Source: Opisthocomus hoazin
Taxonomy: Eukaryota > Chordata > Aves > Opisthocomiformes > Opisthocomidae
Assembly: GCF_030867145.1 (NCBI RefSeq)
Contig: NC_134428.1
Span: 24,283,537 to 24,347,536 of the forward strand
Reading direction: 5' to 3'
Length of the DNA stretch: 64,000 nt
Shown here in pieces: positions 1 to 13,969 of the stretch (position 1 is its first letter; each line of letters opens with the position of its first letter). Below the pieces are notes generated by a model. It saw nothing but the letters and a program-made list of their open reading frames with translations, was not told the origin of the DNA and ran no database searches. The position numbers were made by a program, and so were the translations under genes.

Positions 1-490
1 CCCAACCCCCTGCCCAAGCAGGGTCACCCAGAGCAGGCTGCACAGCACCGCGGCCAGGCGGGGCTGGAATATCTCCAGAGAAGGAGACTCCACAGCCTCC
101 CTGGGCAGCCTGGGCCAGGGCTCCGTCACCCTCAGAGGGAAGAAGTTCTTCCTCGGGTTCAGCTGGAGCTTCCTCTGCTCCAGTTTGTGCCCGTTGCCCC
201 TCGTCCTGTCGCTGGGCACCACTGGAAAGAGTCTGGCCCCGTCCTCCTGACCCCCACCCTGCAGATATTTAGAGGCATTTCGAAGGTCCCCTCGCAGCCT
301 TCTCTTCTCCAGGCTGAACAAGCCCAGCTCCCTCAGCCTCTCCTCGTAGGAGAGATGCTCCAGTCCCCTCCTCATCCTCATAGCCCTCCGCTGGACTCTC
401 TCCAGTAGCTCCTCATCTTTCTTGAACTGGGGAGCCCAGCACTGGACACAGTACTGCAGATGGGGCCTCACTAGGGCAGAGTAGAGGGGA
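1..490 (-). mobile_element. CR1 retrotransposon, 5'-truncated, 3' end cut by the window edge
   Basis: Reverse-complement CR1 of the GGTTGGGCTGGGTGACC-type subfamily. It reads from CR1 upstream sequence (CCTAGTGAGGCCCCATCTGC at about 470) to the ORF2 C-terminal coding part (SLEIFQ). In the minus-strand frame the usual words [10 protein letters not shown] and [16 protein letters not shown] are found. A short (ATTA)n run at 491-507 borders it. Confidence 0.92.
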
Positions 491-507
491 ATTAATTAAT
501 TAATTAA
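491..507. repeat. (ATTA)n microsatellite
   Basis: Four units of ATTA directly next to the truncated 5' end of the CR1 copy. Confidence 0.7.
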
Positions 508-3500
508 AGGTGTGGATTTAGAGCAGATCAGTTCAGCCACCCTAAAACTCTGAGCAGACCTCTTCATTCAGAATCCGAACACCGTTGATTCAGCTCGGCT
601 TGATTCACTTGCCATGTGATGTAAGAAATTGAATTAAGGCCGTTTTAAATCTGAATGAGTGTCTGCACCAGCCCTTCTTGGGGCTGAATTCGTCCCGTTC
701 ATTTTCCTGAGCATCTCTGCAGGGACCAGCGGTTTGCAGGAGCCGCGCGGGTCGGGTCGGCAGCCCCCGCTCCCCCAGCCTTCAGCCGCGTTAGGAATCG
801 CCAGCAGCCAGAAAGGCAAAGTGCTGATGGCCATAAACTCCCCTGGCTGGCACCGCTTCGCCGATCTCTGCCCTGCTCTGTCCTCTCCCATCCTCACTCT
901 GCTGTGGAAATGCAATGTTTCAGTTCATTGCTACGGGAGATTCAGTCTAGAGCTATTAATACATACCAGCTGGGAAGAAATTTTCCTGCGAACGTCGGCC
1001 TCTGTCCAGACCGCAAATCACTGGATGCGGCAGCTCCCGGGGCCGGGACTCCGGCTCTCCGCCGGTACCCGGCCTCCGGCTTCGGCTTCTCCAGCCGCAT
1101 CAGGGCTGGTCCGACAGCTGGGTTGGGGAGCTGACAGACCCCCAGCTCCCATCCCTCCAGGCGTGGGGATAGGGATGCTTATCCAGTTCTGGGGTATCCG
1201 AAGGCACCCCCAGCATCTGACATTTTGAAAAATGCCGTTAGGAGGCTCGGTCTTTTCCTGGCTCGCCTCCATCCCTGCGCACAGTCAAGTCATACCTACT
1301 TATTTCACAGGGTAGCCAGGAAAGTTTCAAAGCCGCTTGCGAGCGAGCCCCTCCAAACTCCCCAGCCGAAGCAGCGAGGCCGAAGCGTCGGGGAGCTCGC
1401 GAACGCGGCACGTGTGTGAAAGAGCCCTTGTGCCGCCGGCAGCCGCCCGGCCAGGCAGCCCCTCGCCATCCCTTCAACTCTGTGCGCACTTTTCCTGGGA
1501 GGAAAATGAAATTCCTGCCTTTGGAATTGGCGCCGCCGTGCCAGAACGGCAGTGACCTCTGCAACCACACAAGATTTAGTGGTTGCTTTATTTCAGCTGT
1601 AATGAGGCTTTGTAAACCGCTAAAAGCCAAATGTTTTCTTCTGCTTTAACTCTTGGTGGATCGTGCGAAATAAAGAACAGAACAGCCGCGCTGCCTGTGC
1701 GTGAGTTGAGAATTCGCTTCAAATTACTCGGCCTCTGAAGAGGGCGAAGCGGTGGTCTGGAGAGCGGTGGGTGCTGAGCGAGAAGGTCTGTGGAGAAACG
1801 AGCCCTGAGCTCCTTCCAGCCGCCTCTGGCCCGGGGCACGGGGGACGGCTCTGGGCTCACCAGGGAGAACGTGACCTTCATCCCTGCACCGAGACCAGCG
1901 GGACAGCGTCCTCCAAGCCCCGCTCGGGCACACGTGAGGAGTCGCCTAAGCTCAGCCAGCGTCCTGCCATGTCTGTCAGGAGAAGCACGTGCTCGTCCTT
2001 CTGATTTTCTCTACGAGCTGCATCTGCTGGAAAGCTCCTTCCCGTTAAAAGTGGTCCTGGCTGCCGTCTGCCGACTCACACCCCCTGCCTTGGTAAATAA
2101 GGTTGAAAGAGTTGTCAGAGGACATGTTTTTAAAGGTCAAATGCTCCTTCTTTAAATATACTCCTTATTCCAGAGCCTGCCTCGCCACACCCAAAAGCAT
2201 TAAAAAAGGTGATGATGGAAATGCACTGGTGTGACGGTGCTTTATAGGGAACGTCTTCACCCTCTGCTGCTAATAAAAACTAAAATAATGTTTTTTATGC
2301 TTTGGAACAAGTGTCCAAATGTTTGCCACCCCCTCTACCAGCGAGCTGCCAGGGCTGCCGGGACGGTGAGGTGGGTTGTTTCAGTATTCAGCAGAAGGGC
2401 TGGGGAGAGGCAGTGTCCCCAGGACACAGGAGATGCCACCGCCGTGCCACTGCCACCGGGAGCAGCGGAGCCACGCAGGGTTCGGCGTGGGCGACCCAAT
2501 TAATTTGGAACAACTGGTAACTTCTTTCTCCAGGTTTAATTTGCTGCATGACTGAATACCGCCTGCGTGGTGATTTAATGTGGGAGAGGGGCAGGGCCCC
2601 CGGCAGGATGATGGCACTGTGTCATGGAAACGTGGGCTCGTTTCAAGGTGCCTTCCCCAGATGGGCCATCCTGGGGTGCCGGGAGCCACGTAGCACCCGG
2701 TCATCAGGCTGCTTATCTATGAATCCAGTGCCCAGCACCTGGTGCAGGGCACCCAGAGACCAGGGATCTGCTGCACAGCCCGCACCCGAAACGAGCAGGG
2801 CAGAACTGCTACCTGCTGTGAGCAGAGACAGGCTGCTCATCACAGGTAACCATTAATTTAGCAGAAAACGGCATCTCCTGCCATCTAGACAGCTGCTGTG
2901 AACTGTGCCCACTGCTCCTCCCCACCAGGTGAACTCAGCTGCACGACTTCTGCTTTGGGGTCGAGATCAGCCCTTTGCAGTGGAGCTACCACGAGCCTGC
3001 AGAGGGTGAACTGAAAGTCAGGATTGCAGGTTCCAACCCCCAGCTCGGCCCCGAGTACATAATAACATGGGAGTAACGAGCTTTCATCAGGTGTCTGATC
3101 CACTCAGGCTCAGGGAAGATCAAGAATTTCCATTAAACTCACCTCCTGGGTATTTTGTGCCCAACCCTTTGCCCAACGAACACCGCGCAGCAAACTGTGG
3201 CTGGGACCAGGGGCTGGTTTCAAAGTGTTGGAGGGATTCACCAGATTTTTCCAAGCACGCCGCCTCTTTGTTCATTTTCTGGTGAACAAACCTAGCTTGA
3301 TATTCTAGTTTTTGTTACAGCCATGACCTCGTCTATTCTAATTCACATATGTAAGTCTAAACATTTTGGCATCTGTTGAGCTATTTGCTGTAACAATAAT
3401 CTCACATCAGTAAGTTCCACAAGTTTATAACCTACTGTGCTGCCCCAGTTTTATTTAAATAGATAAAGTCAGATTCTCACCTGCACTAAGTTGGAGTGAA

Positions 3501-6500
3501 GTCAATTTAAGCCATCAAAAGAGCTGGCCCAAAGTTTGAATTTCATCAAACACCTCTTTGATCTTCTATTAAAAGAAAAGGAAAATAGAAGCACTTTATA
3601 GCTGGAGGGGGTTATGCCACTCGTTTTATCTTCTTCTGCCTCTTAATCATTCAGAGTGGAACTGTGCTGTCCCTTTCAGTTGTACCTGGTCAGAGACTCC
3701 CACCGCTGACTCTCTGTACTGACCCGCAGGGAAGTCCAGGGGATCACCTCTTTGTCTTGACCCGGAGAACAAAGCTCCTGCTGGGTTACCCACTTTGAGA
3801 GGAGCAGACACCTACACATTGCAAACGTGGTTTAGGAAAGGCAGCAATGAATTCCACACCTGCAGGGTACCTTGCACATCTCGGTGGTGTCGGGTGCAGG
3901 ACAAGATTCTGCACCATGTGGACATGGCCTTGTCTAATCTCACTGCTCTTAGGTTAAGGAAGGACCTCATCCTGTCATTTGCTCTTGCTACCAGGAAGAA
4001 ACCTCTTCTCCGCACCTACAGTGCTTCACACATAATGACAAAAAAAAAGCTTTACTGTGCAATACCCAGCAGTGTTCTCCTTCTCACCTTCCTCTTTAGT
4101 CCCTCCCGTGACCTTTCCGTGTTCCTTCAGATGAACCAGCTCTCGTCCCATCGAGCAGCCCCTCTGCAGCCAAACAAATTTTCTGTCCATGTTCCTGACA
4201 TAATTCCTCTGTGATATGGCCTTTGGGTTGAAGAGGAACCTGGGAAGGTTTCTGGAAAGGCATTTTTGTGCCTCCACTGTTGAGTAGGCCAAGGAACACC
4301 ATATGGCATTTTTCCAGTTAGACTCCCGGTTTTTACACGTGTTTTGGGGTGTGAGATCAGTCTGAGCTACTGAAAGGGTCTGAAAGCTCAAACTAGGTCA
4401 ATGTGCAATGATTGCATCTTTGGATCGCTGCCTTGGTGATATGTATCTCACCGAGGACAAAGCCACATCGCCTTGGCAGGCCTCTGAGCTATCATCTAAA
4501 GCTGATGGTTTTCTGTCTCCATCACTCAGGGTTGGATCTGAAACCCCAGGCGGTGATGGATGCATAAGCTGCCTACTCAATAAAAGAGCTTACCTTGGAG
4601 CCACAGGAATCCCCGCGCTGGGCTTCGAGCAAGGAATTTAATCAAGTTGGGCCTCCCTCTTCTTCAGCAGTGACTCAGGCCAACTGCTTGAGCGGAAAGT
4701 GCAAACAGGCAGCCATGGGCCAATGTGCCCGAAAGGGAAGTTTTGTCCTTACCCCCACTAATCAGAGCTTTGCAGAGCACTGAAGCATGAGGACTTATAA
4801 GCTTTCCCAACTCTTGCTTCTAGGTTTCTCCTAAGCCTCTTCAGCTCAGGGTGCAGGTTACACCACTGATCCTGCTCCCTCCTGGAGCCCTCCAGCCCAA
4901 CATAGCTCTGGATCACCTGCCATGGCACAAGGCATCAGCAAGCCCAGCCGGCAGTTGTGCAGTAAGCTCTTGGAAATTCTGAAAGGTTAAAACGTCCTTA
5001 CAAACAGAAGAAGGGCTATAAAAGTTGTATTTCCAACCCTCCGCTTCTCCTTGGGTGCCTTTGAATCGTGTTCTTTATGGCAAGGCAAAAAACCCAGAGC
5101 TTCTAACCCAGACTCCTTGTGCTGAGATCTCTTCTGCTTTTACAGATCGTACATGTGGCCACGCAAGATTTTTCCTGGAGGTTCTGTTAATGGGGACAAG
5201 ACACAGATCTCACGAAGCATTGATTTTTGGCATCTGACACTAATGCCTAGTTGCAGCCTTGCACTGCAGAAGTGGGGAGTGGAAGTCCCGAGGACCCAAT
5301 GTGGGAAACTCTTACCTGCATCGCACCCAAGCAGTCCCTGGGAGTTTGGCAGGACCACGTAGATACGTGAGTACCACCTGGCTGACCAACAGGTACAGCA
5401 TCAGGGCCAAAGGGAGAACGAAGAGAGGTCCCGGAGCACGGGTGGGCAGTGGTCTTCCACACCCTGCCCAAAGGCTTGCCCAACAGAAGGTGAACCTGCG
5501 TCTACCCTCCACCCCCTTTAGTTAACAGAAATTAGTGAAGCATGATCCAAACTCTACCTGCTGACCCAGTATTGACATAGCATCTTCAAACCAGCTCACA
5601 CTATTGACCCTGGTCTGTGTTCTACGCTCCTTTCAGCTAAAGTTGAGCTAAACCTGCATCTCCAGAGACAGAACAGGTAAAGACAGGCTTAGTTAATTCA
5701 TTTTATGTAACTTTTTGACATAAGTCTGATTTTTTGTTCACTAGGCAAAAGCAAGAACGGACTCGTTCATGGTGTGTAAGACCATTTCCAGGCATACACC
5801 TGGAGCAGCAGAGGCTGTGACAAAGGCATGTGGGCAATTACCACACCAGCGTAGCTGTGACCCACAGGAAGACCCTACCAGCCCAGAGCTGGGAGTCACT
5901 GCCTGCACGGGCAGGAAAATCCATTGCAACTGTACGTGAAGTAAGCCTGCAGACTGAAAGAAGGTGCCTGCCACTTGGCTGTGCAGCAGCAATCACGACA
6001 GAAGTCCCTGGCTTGTGAAGTTGTCAAACTGTAAAGTTAATGAGGTAGAAATGAGAGTTCGGTGCAGGCGTCTGAATGTTCGAATTACTCCCCAACGGGT
6101 TCTCCCTCCTCTTATTGCAGCCTGCGTAAATGAAGTGACTAAGGGTCTCCTTGGACTCTGGCCAACTCGCCACTGCTGCTGCAAAAAGTGCACGGTCTTG
6201 TTTTGCAGATTAATAAAGACGAAGTTGCCGGAGAAGGAAGAACATGTGGTTTCTAAGAACTAGACAAGCAGGAAAAGCAGACAGACATTACACTGCTCCT
6301 TGTCCCAGCGAAAAAATAAAAGCCATACAAGCCATGCATGCACAAACACCCCTCCACCAAGCATGGGGAAGCAGTGTTGGTGTGAGACAAGGCAGGGGTG
6401 TGCGAGGAGGCTGGGGGAGGCTGGGGGAGACAAGGGCTCAGGTCCTAGATGGGAAAACTTGGAGATTTTTGTGCTTTGACACTGAAAGAGGAGCTTCAAC

Positions 6501-7920
6501 TGGACGGATTTGATTGGAGTTGAGGCTGGCTTTACCTGTGTGGAAGGACAAGTTGATGAACACACAGCTGGCATGCCAGCTGGAGAAACCACCTGGTGAA
6601 GGGAGACCTTCCCTTTCAGTACTGGTGAGTGGGTGGCTCCACAGAGGAATCCTCACTAAGCATAGGTGTGCCTTCACGGGAGCCCAAGGGCAGCATGAGT
6701 AACGCCACAGGTGGAAACCAAATCCACAGAGTTATGTGCTATGGAAAGGTGAGGGAGGAATTGAGACATCTGCAATCAGCCTTGCTGGCTGAGTCACCCA
6801 CATATCCTTTTGGGACCCCCACCAGCTGACCTGCAATACTATGTTGAAGTGTAGGAAGAACATTAATCATAGAGAGCAAGAGTAGAGCTAATCCCACAGA
6901 GATGTTTGTCTCTAAGGCTTGTGACCATGAGGTTTTGCTTCTCAAAATCCCTCCAAGTTTGCCTAGAGAAGTGGGTCATGGTCCTCATCATGGTCCCAAA
7001 AAGAATTATGCAAGACCTCCACGAGCAAAACTGAAGGAAGACAAGAGCACACACTGCAAATTTTGAATCATTTTCTTAATTGACAGAAAGCTTAGAGAAA
7101 CCTGGAGCTGGAGCTTGGGCTTTAGGGCACCTTGAAGCCCCAACATAACCAGAAAGTTAGAGGTGTGCTGATGGTGTCAATGAGCTCAGCTAAATGCCCT
7201 CCTCTTGAAATGAGTTATTCAGCTTAATGCTGTCTGCCCCTTCCTTTCTGTTAAACAGATGAGGGGCCCCACTGCAAAGCAGGGGCTTGAGGAACAACTT
7301 CTAGCTGAGGATACACGCAAGTTCAAAGGGATTTGGAAGTGGGAACAAGGGCTGGAACAAGCCTTTCGCTACTATTAAGACCACTGGAGAAATCTAGTTA
7401 GGTTTAAAAGAGGATTTGGACCCCACTGCTGTGTCTTCCCCACACCAGAGGAACTGATCCATATGTCAGCTTTGAGAACAGACATGCCAGCAAACCCAAG
7501 CCTTTACCGACGTGCTGATCATCACGCGAAATGGGCCAGACGCTCGCTGCTCACATCTGTACTCCCTGCATTATCAGCACCATCAAGTTTTCTATACTTA
7601 AGGCTCGAATCCATCCCCAGCATGTGTTATTTTGATAAAGAAGCATCTGTTTAGATTCTGTATGGTATCCAGTGTGCAAACACATGTAATGGCAGCCCAG
7701 GGGTACGCTGCTCTCTGCTGATGACACATACAGCAAGGGGGAAATTGTGAAGTTCAATTTTACACCTCATTTACCACGAGATAACGCGTCTCTGTAAGTT
7801 TCCTAATGGAACACAGTCCCACTGCGTGTCACTTACAGCTGCTTCCTTTATTTTGTGACTCCCAAAATTGCCGACTTGCGGCTTTAGGAAATTGTCAAGC
7901 TGCGACTTTGGATTTTGCCG
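508..7920. other. Intergenic, nothing recognised
   Basis: About 7.4 kb without a supported gene, RNA or interspersed repeat. ORFs of up to 189 codons (659-1228) lie in GC-rich stretches and have no family resemblance. A small GAGGCTGGGG duplication lies near 6408-6430. Confidence 0.5.
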
Positions 7921-7929
7921 ACTCGCACC

Positions 7930-8310
7930 TTCCAAGAGGCTCTGGAAAGGCTCCAGAGAAGCTCTGCAACAGCCCTGGGAAAGCTTTGAAGAGTCTTATT
8001 GGGAGTGAGGATGTCTGAGATTACTCTAGAATGAGTCCAGAGAAGCTCATAGATACCTCTAGCACAAGGTCTCCCCAGGCTCTCGAGAGGTTCTGAGGGG
8101 GGTTCAGAAAGCTCCTACGAGCTCCAGGAAGGACTGTCGAGAAGAGCCAGGACTGCTTCAGGAGACTTTGTGCTTGCGCTATGGGAATGGCTCTGTGGGG
8201 CTCCAGAGAAGCTCTGGAGAGCTCTTGGTTGCCTCTAGAAAGGCTCTGTGGTGCTCTGGAAAGCTCCAGGGAAGGTTTGGTTTTCCTCCAAAGCAGCTCT
8301 GGAAAGGCTT
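7930..8310. repeat. Degenerate tandem repeat rich in GCTCTGGAAAG / CTCCAGAGAAG
   Basis: Variants of GGCTCTGGAAAGGCTCCAGAGAAGCTCTG recur irregularly over about 380 bp (for example 7938-7966, 8033-8045, 8198-8220, 8255-8272, 8296-8310). On the minus strand this gives repeated LSRA/LELS words in a 98-codon open frame, which I read as a by-product of the repeat. It looks like a decayed minisatellite with internal short palindromes (CTCCAGAG, AGCTCT). Confidence 0.6.
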
Positions 8311-9062
8311 CTCCCACAACAGATTACCTTCTCTTACAGGTTTCATGCCAGTGTCCAAGGGCACACATTTTCCTCTGCCTTGCTTTCTCTTCTGCTTTAA
8401 TTTCTGCTTCCCTTCAGGACCCCTTTATCTTCCCAAGCAGGAGCTAGGGGCTTTCTTCCATGTGTCTTCCAAGTCTTGCTGAGTCTGTGATTTTAACTCC
8501 TGTTTTGCCACTAGGGCATTGCTTACACTTCATAGTCATGTCTAGAGAACAGGACTTCATGAGAGAAATTTCATCAAGAATCAGACTGCAAAGTCAGCAT
8601 GGCAATCCAGTTTAATATAAATCCAACATTTGCTTGTAATTCTTATTGAAGATGTTTTCACCAAAGCATGCTTTGGCCCCAGCCATTCAAAAATGCATGA
8701 GAGTCTCATCTAAAACACAAATTACACAAGAGATGCCAGTTCACGTGAGTCGACTCAAGCAGGTCAAGTTTTGTGGGACTGGCACCTCTTTCGAAGTGCT
8801 TTGCCCTGCTGCTGGACGGGCTGTCCTCACTCGGGGACATCTTTCCCTGGGTCTCTTTTTCCCACACCAGTCCTGGCTGTGTTATACCAGCCCACCGCCT
8901 GCTTCTGCTGCAGAGAAGGAGCTGAAGCCCCGTAGCCCTGGCCCGGTGTCCTTAATAGGGTGAGGTGTTTGCAGAAAGCCCTGCAAGGCCCTAACCTGCA
9001 GAGGCTGGGATGTGTGCTGGCAACGGCTCCTTCCCACCTCCCCAGACACAGCTCCTGCGAGG
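8311..9062. other. Intergenic, nothing recognised
   Basis: Mixed-composition DNA between the degenerate repeat and the CR1 copy. No gene or repeat seen. Confidence 0.5.
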
Positions 9063-9488
9063 AATCACAGAATCACAGAATAGTAGGGGTTGGAAGGGAC
9101 CTCCGTGGGTCATCTAGTCCAACCCCCCTGCCGAAGCAGGGTCACCTACAGCAGGCTGCACAGGACCTTGTCCAGGCGGGGCTGGAATATCTCCAGAGAA
9201 GGAGACTCCACAGCCTCCCTGGGCAGCCTGGGCCAGGGCTCTGTCACCCTCAGAGGGAAGAAGTTCTTCCTCGGGTTCAGCTGGAGCTTCCTGTGCTTCA
9301 GTTTGTGCCCATTGCCCCTTGTCCTGTCGCTGGGCACCACTGAGAAGAGTTTGGCCCCATCCTCCTGACACCCACCCTGCAGATATTGATAAGCATATAT
9401 TAGGTCCCCTCTCAGCCTTCTCTTCTCCAGGCTGAACAAGCCCAGCTCCCTCAGCCTCTCCTCGTAGGAGAGATGCTCCAGTCCCCTC
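9063..9488 (-). mobile_element. CR1 retrotransposon, 5'-truncated
   Basis: The complete 3' end is on the left (CACAGAATCACAGAAT, reverse of the ATTCTGTG tail), followed by AGATGACCCACGGAGG-type 3' UTR and ORF2 C-terminal sequence up to the [10 protein letters not shown] part. It belongs to the GGACTAGATGACCC / ACAAGGTCCTGTGCAG subfamily. Confidence 0.93.
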
Positions 9489-11842
9489 ACCAGGAGGGAG
9501 TTGCTCGCTCGGGGTCTGCCTCACCTCACAGGGCATGGAAGCACAAGATCTTGTTCAAGGGGTGGATAACAGATTTCCAGAGCGCAGAGGAGTTCACGTA
9601 CCGCAAGGCAACACTCTTTTCAAGTGGTGGCCCCAGCTCCCGTTCTGCAAATTCCAACTTTATTAGCTCCCATCCCAGAGCTGGAGCTTGGGGTTGGCTG
9701 GGTTTTTTAAACACAGGTTAAACGCTGCAAGGAATCAAAGTGCTGCTTCTTCCAGGTGTCTTAATCTTCTGAAAAACAGCACTGTGGTTTCCTCCTATTG
9801 CAGTAGCTAAGACTTGCTTCTGCTGCGTCCAAAGCTTGAGCTGATGCCTTGTTCCCAGTTTTACATGTCGAAATCCTTGTTTGCCCAAAGATGCAAATTA
9901 GGCACTGTTCCCATCACCTTTTTCCTCTCCCATGCCTGTATTTTTCCCCTCTTCCTGTGAGGGCCTTTTCATCTGGGCTGAGCCACCAGGAAAAACGTGA
10001 GTTGCGTCTCAGCTCCTTGGCTCCACTGTATGGATGCTGGGATTATGTCGCAGATGTTGCCTCCACTGAATGTTGTAAGGATACTACATGGTGGTGTCGC
10101 AGCTGGACATCCCATTAATAGGAACAATATTTGGTTTGAGCCATTTTAATTGAAACCACGGCTGTAGCAGCATGTATTTTCTTCTTAATCGTACGCAAAC
10201 ATGTTCCTCTCGGCCCTCCCCGCCTCCTGTGCGATCGTTATTGCTCCAAGACATCTGGTTTCACAGTTCAACAAGCACAGGCGTATTTCCACCATGTAGT
10301 TCTTCGCTTGTTGACAGGGCAGAATTTTTTAATATGGGGTTACTATCATCCAGACTTCCTCCACCTCCTCATTTATGTGATGGATACCTCTAAACAGTCC
10401 CTCAGCTCCTCCATCTTCAATCTGCTGGCCCAGTTTTATTACCTCGCATACATGACACCTCGATGTCTGATTTCCCGCTCCCCTCCCCTCCCAGGTGAAA
10501 TCCAAACCCCAAACATGCACCGGACCTAATATTTCTTTATTTTCCTCTCCTTTTGCTATGGTCTGTTCCACAGAAACAAGGCCAGCAGTTTGGAGCCCCT
10601 TCATCTTGCAAATAATACAAGGGCAGGGTGAGCCCCCTCCCCATTCCTGACCAGGGCTATAGGACAGCCCAGAGCAAAGCAGCTCTAGAATCTCAATTTT
10701 TTTCTCTATAAGCTCAGATTTTGCACAGACATTCTACTTCACAAACTGCTTTGGTACCTGTATGAGTCGGAAAGGCACTGCCAGCTCCGGGGCACTTCAG
10801 GCTTCAGCATTTCACAACCCAAAAGGCTGTTTCACCATCTGCCACCGTCACCAGCTTTGCTGATGTCCAGATAAAACAAAAAAAGCCCTGCTTGGTGGCG
10901 AGGCCCTTTTCTGCAGGTTGGCTTCCGAAGGGGAGCTGATTGGCGAGGGGAGAGGTGCCCTTCGCAGGGGAGCACCCTCACCCCTGGGATAGGGACACCA
11001 GTGGCACGTTGCCCCAGACCGAGCTGCCAAGCCAACCTCCCACTTCACTTCTACACATCAAAACCACGTAGTTTTATCACCAGTGCACCCCAAGACACAC
11101 ACCCCGGTCCCTCCCGAAGAGTCACGTTATCTCCCGTCGTGCTCCCTGATTTGTGCCTCGTGCAGCTGAGGAAATCTGCACTGGCAGCTCCAGACCAGCT
11201 CCCTCCCCAGCATCCTGGAGCTGCTTCCAGCCTTTCCCCGTGACACCGGTCGCTTTGGCATCGTACGGTGTGACTGTGACATCTCACGTAGTCACCGCTT
11301 TCAGCACTGCCGTGGCTCAGCTCCGCATCCTCCCAACGTGGAAGGTTTTCTCCAGATATGAATCAAACCAGCCAGCGCTGGAGGAAAGCACCAGTCCCAC
11401 CACGGAGACCAAAGGTGGGGAGGCAACGGGCACGGGGCACCGTGAGGTGACGCGAGCTACCAGCAGCAGGGACCCATGTGTAGAGTGCAGGGATGGAGCT
11501 GGTTTATGTCGATAGATCTCCAAGCAGATGAGCAAAGGCAGAGTTTCTATCTCATTGGACTGGAGGGAGCCCAGTGGCAAAGCTAGGACTGTGAACCAGA
11601 AGTCCTCGCTCTCCAGACCACCGTTTTTTCCCAGCCTAGAGCTGCATGTAAAATAACTCCAGCAGATACCCGTTATCTGAGCTCACGCACCACCGAAGAG
11701 GGGCTTCATCCTGGCTCACGGAGGGGCACTTTCGCTGGAACCATTGCACCTGCTTGCTCAAGGTGTCAGCTCGGCTCTTTATTTTCTTTTTAGGCTTTAT
11801 TGTACACGAAAGACAAAACTTCGAAACAACTAAAATTATTAG

Positions 11843-11869
11843 GAAAGGTAAAAACAAACTTTACCTTTC
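11843..11869. repeat. Inverted repeat, 10-bp perfect stem, 7-nt loop
   Basis: GAAAGGTAAA, loop AACAAAC, TTTACCTTTC. It lies in AT-rich DNA without a gene. No function assigned. Confidence 0.7.
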
Positions 11870-13969
11870 ATTCTCAGTTTATTGGTTACTGGAAAATAAG
11901 TTTTACAAACTATCTCTTGCAAAGGACTTGTTTTCAGCTAGTTTATATAGTAGCTTTTGTTCACATAAAAATTTAGAAAGCTACTTTCCTCCTCTCCTTT
12001 CCCCCCCTCCAATACATAAGGGAGGTATTACAGTGTGAAATATATCTACCGCTAGCAGGGCTGTGTTGTGAAGCTAAAATGAACACAGTAAATTCTGAGA
12101 AGGAATTTGTTTAACCTATAACCTTAAAGTAATAAGTGGAGTGCTAAATGTTTTGGCTCACACTGATATATTTTTATAACACTTGGCAAGGCAGCTCGGA
12201 GTCTGAAAGGAAAGCTTGAGCGCCGGAGAAACAGCTCGCTGCCTCTCCATCTCCGGGAGGCCGAGTCTCGGCGCGGCACGGACCCCATCCCTCGCTGCAG
12301 GCACCGGGAGCATGCGTGTGGCCATGTCTGCACATGTGTGTGCCCACGCGTGTGCCCGCGGCGGGATTCAGAGCGTGGCGGGATGACGAAGCCGGTGGGG
12401 CTCGACCCGGTGCACCCCTGCCCGGTTCCAGTTGCATTGGTTGCATTTTTTATTTTTAATTTTTTTAATTTAATTAAAATCCCTCCGGAGGGTTCTGGTG
12501 AGCGCCGGGAGCTGGTGTTTGCGATGGTGTGGGTCCAGCAGTGCTGGGTTGGGCAGCCCTGGCTCAACCTCGGCGCCGGCCGGGAGCGACCCCGGGGGCC
12601 CCGCTGCTCCCCCGTGCCCCCATTTCCCCATCTGCCGCTGGGAGCAATAACAACCCTGCTCCCTCCAGCACGCACACACGTTTTCCCGAAGATTTAAGGG
12701 GGATGCAATACGCAGGCCTGGTTTTCCTTCATTAACACCCGTTTGACGTGGAGTTCAATAACGCGGCCCCCCGCTCGTGCCACCGCCGGAGCCGCGCGGC
12801 GGGAGCTCGGACGCTGCCCGTCTGCTGCCATCGGCTGCCCCCTGCTCCACGCCAGCTCCAGCGGCCGGGCAGAGGGCAGCGGGGTGACCTGGGCTCCCCC
12901 ACAGCTCCCTCGCTGGAAACCTGGGGTGAACTGCCCTGAAACCGCCGAGCGGGAGTTTGCACGGCCGAGATGCGGAGCAGGATTCGACCCATCGCCTGGC
13001 TGGGGTCCAGGGTACAGTCTAGCCTGAAGCCCGCCTGTATATTTTGGTTGCAAACCCGCGCGCCGCTGGTTGAAGCAAACCCTTCTTTCTTTCCAGACAA
13101 CGTCACTCCTGTTGCATCCCAGCCCGAGGTGTTATTTTTCCTGGGGAGAGACCAAGGGCGCAGCGTTGGAGCTGGGCTGCGGAGCCACAGCGAGGTGCTG
13201 CCGCTGCCGCCCCGAGCTTGCAGGGGACCGTGGGGGGACGCGGGGGCTCCGGCTCCACATCTCCATTTCTGGGGGGTCTGCAAAGGTGGGAAGCAAGGGG
13301 AGCTCCCATCTGGGAAACAGCCCGAGGAGCGTGGGCAGGCTGGATGCTGAGCAAGGCGCTGGGGAGGTGGTAGCCTCACGGTGCAGCAGCTGGGGAAGGG
13401 GGTTTGGGGGGGTCACAGGAGGTCCATGGGGAGTTGCAGAGGCACAGCGAAGGGGTCTCACCTCTGACCACTGATGCCGCCTCGATAAAGAGTGAAGCGT
13501 CTGCGCTCAGCCCTGGGTCCCCTCCGGCGCTGGGTGCTGCCAGCCACCCCCCGCACAGCATCTGGCAAAGACCTTTCACACGTCCTCAGTTTAAATAGAT
13601 CTAGTGGTGCCCACTGCTGTCGTGCTGAGCATTCATGCCTCTCATCCGTGCAGGACACTGCCCTTGGGAATCAGCAAGCATTAATATTCTGCGTTTCAAG
13701 ATGGGGAAACTGAGTCACGGCACTATGAAGTGCTGCTCTTGAGGGCTCATGGGAAGCCTGTGGCAGGCCAGCTTGAAGTGAGCTGGGTGAGAAGCTCAGC
13801 CCATCTCGGTCAGCCCTCTGAAGCTCATGGGAGACAAGGTAGGACCCATCTTCTGAGTCGGGGTGTTTCCCCTCCCTCTAGCAGCCCCCCAGGAAAGCAC
13901 GCTGCTCCCCCCGGAGCGACCGCGGCAGCAGGAATGTTTCACGCCCCTTATCCTCCTCTTTCTTTTTTT

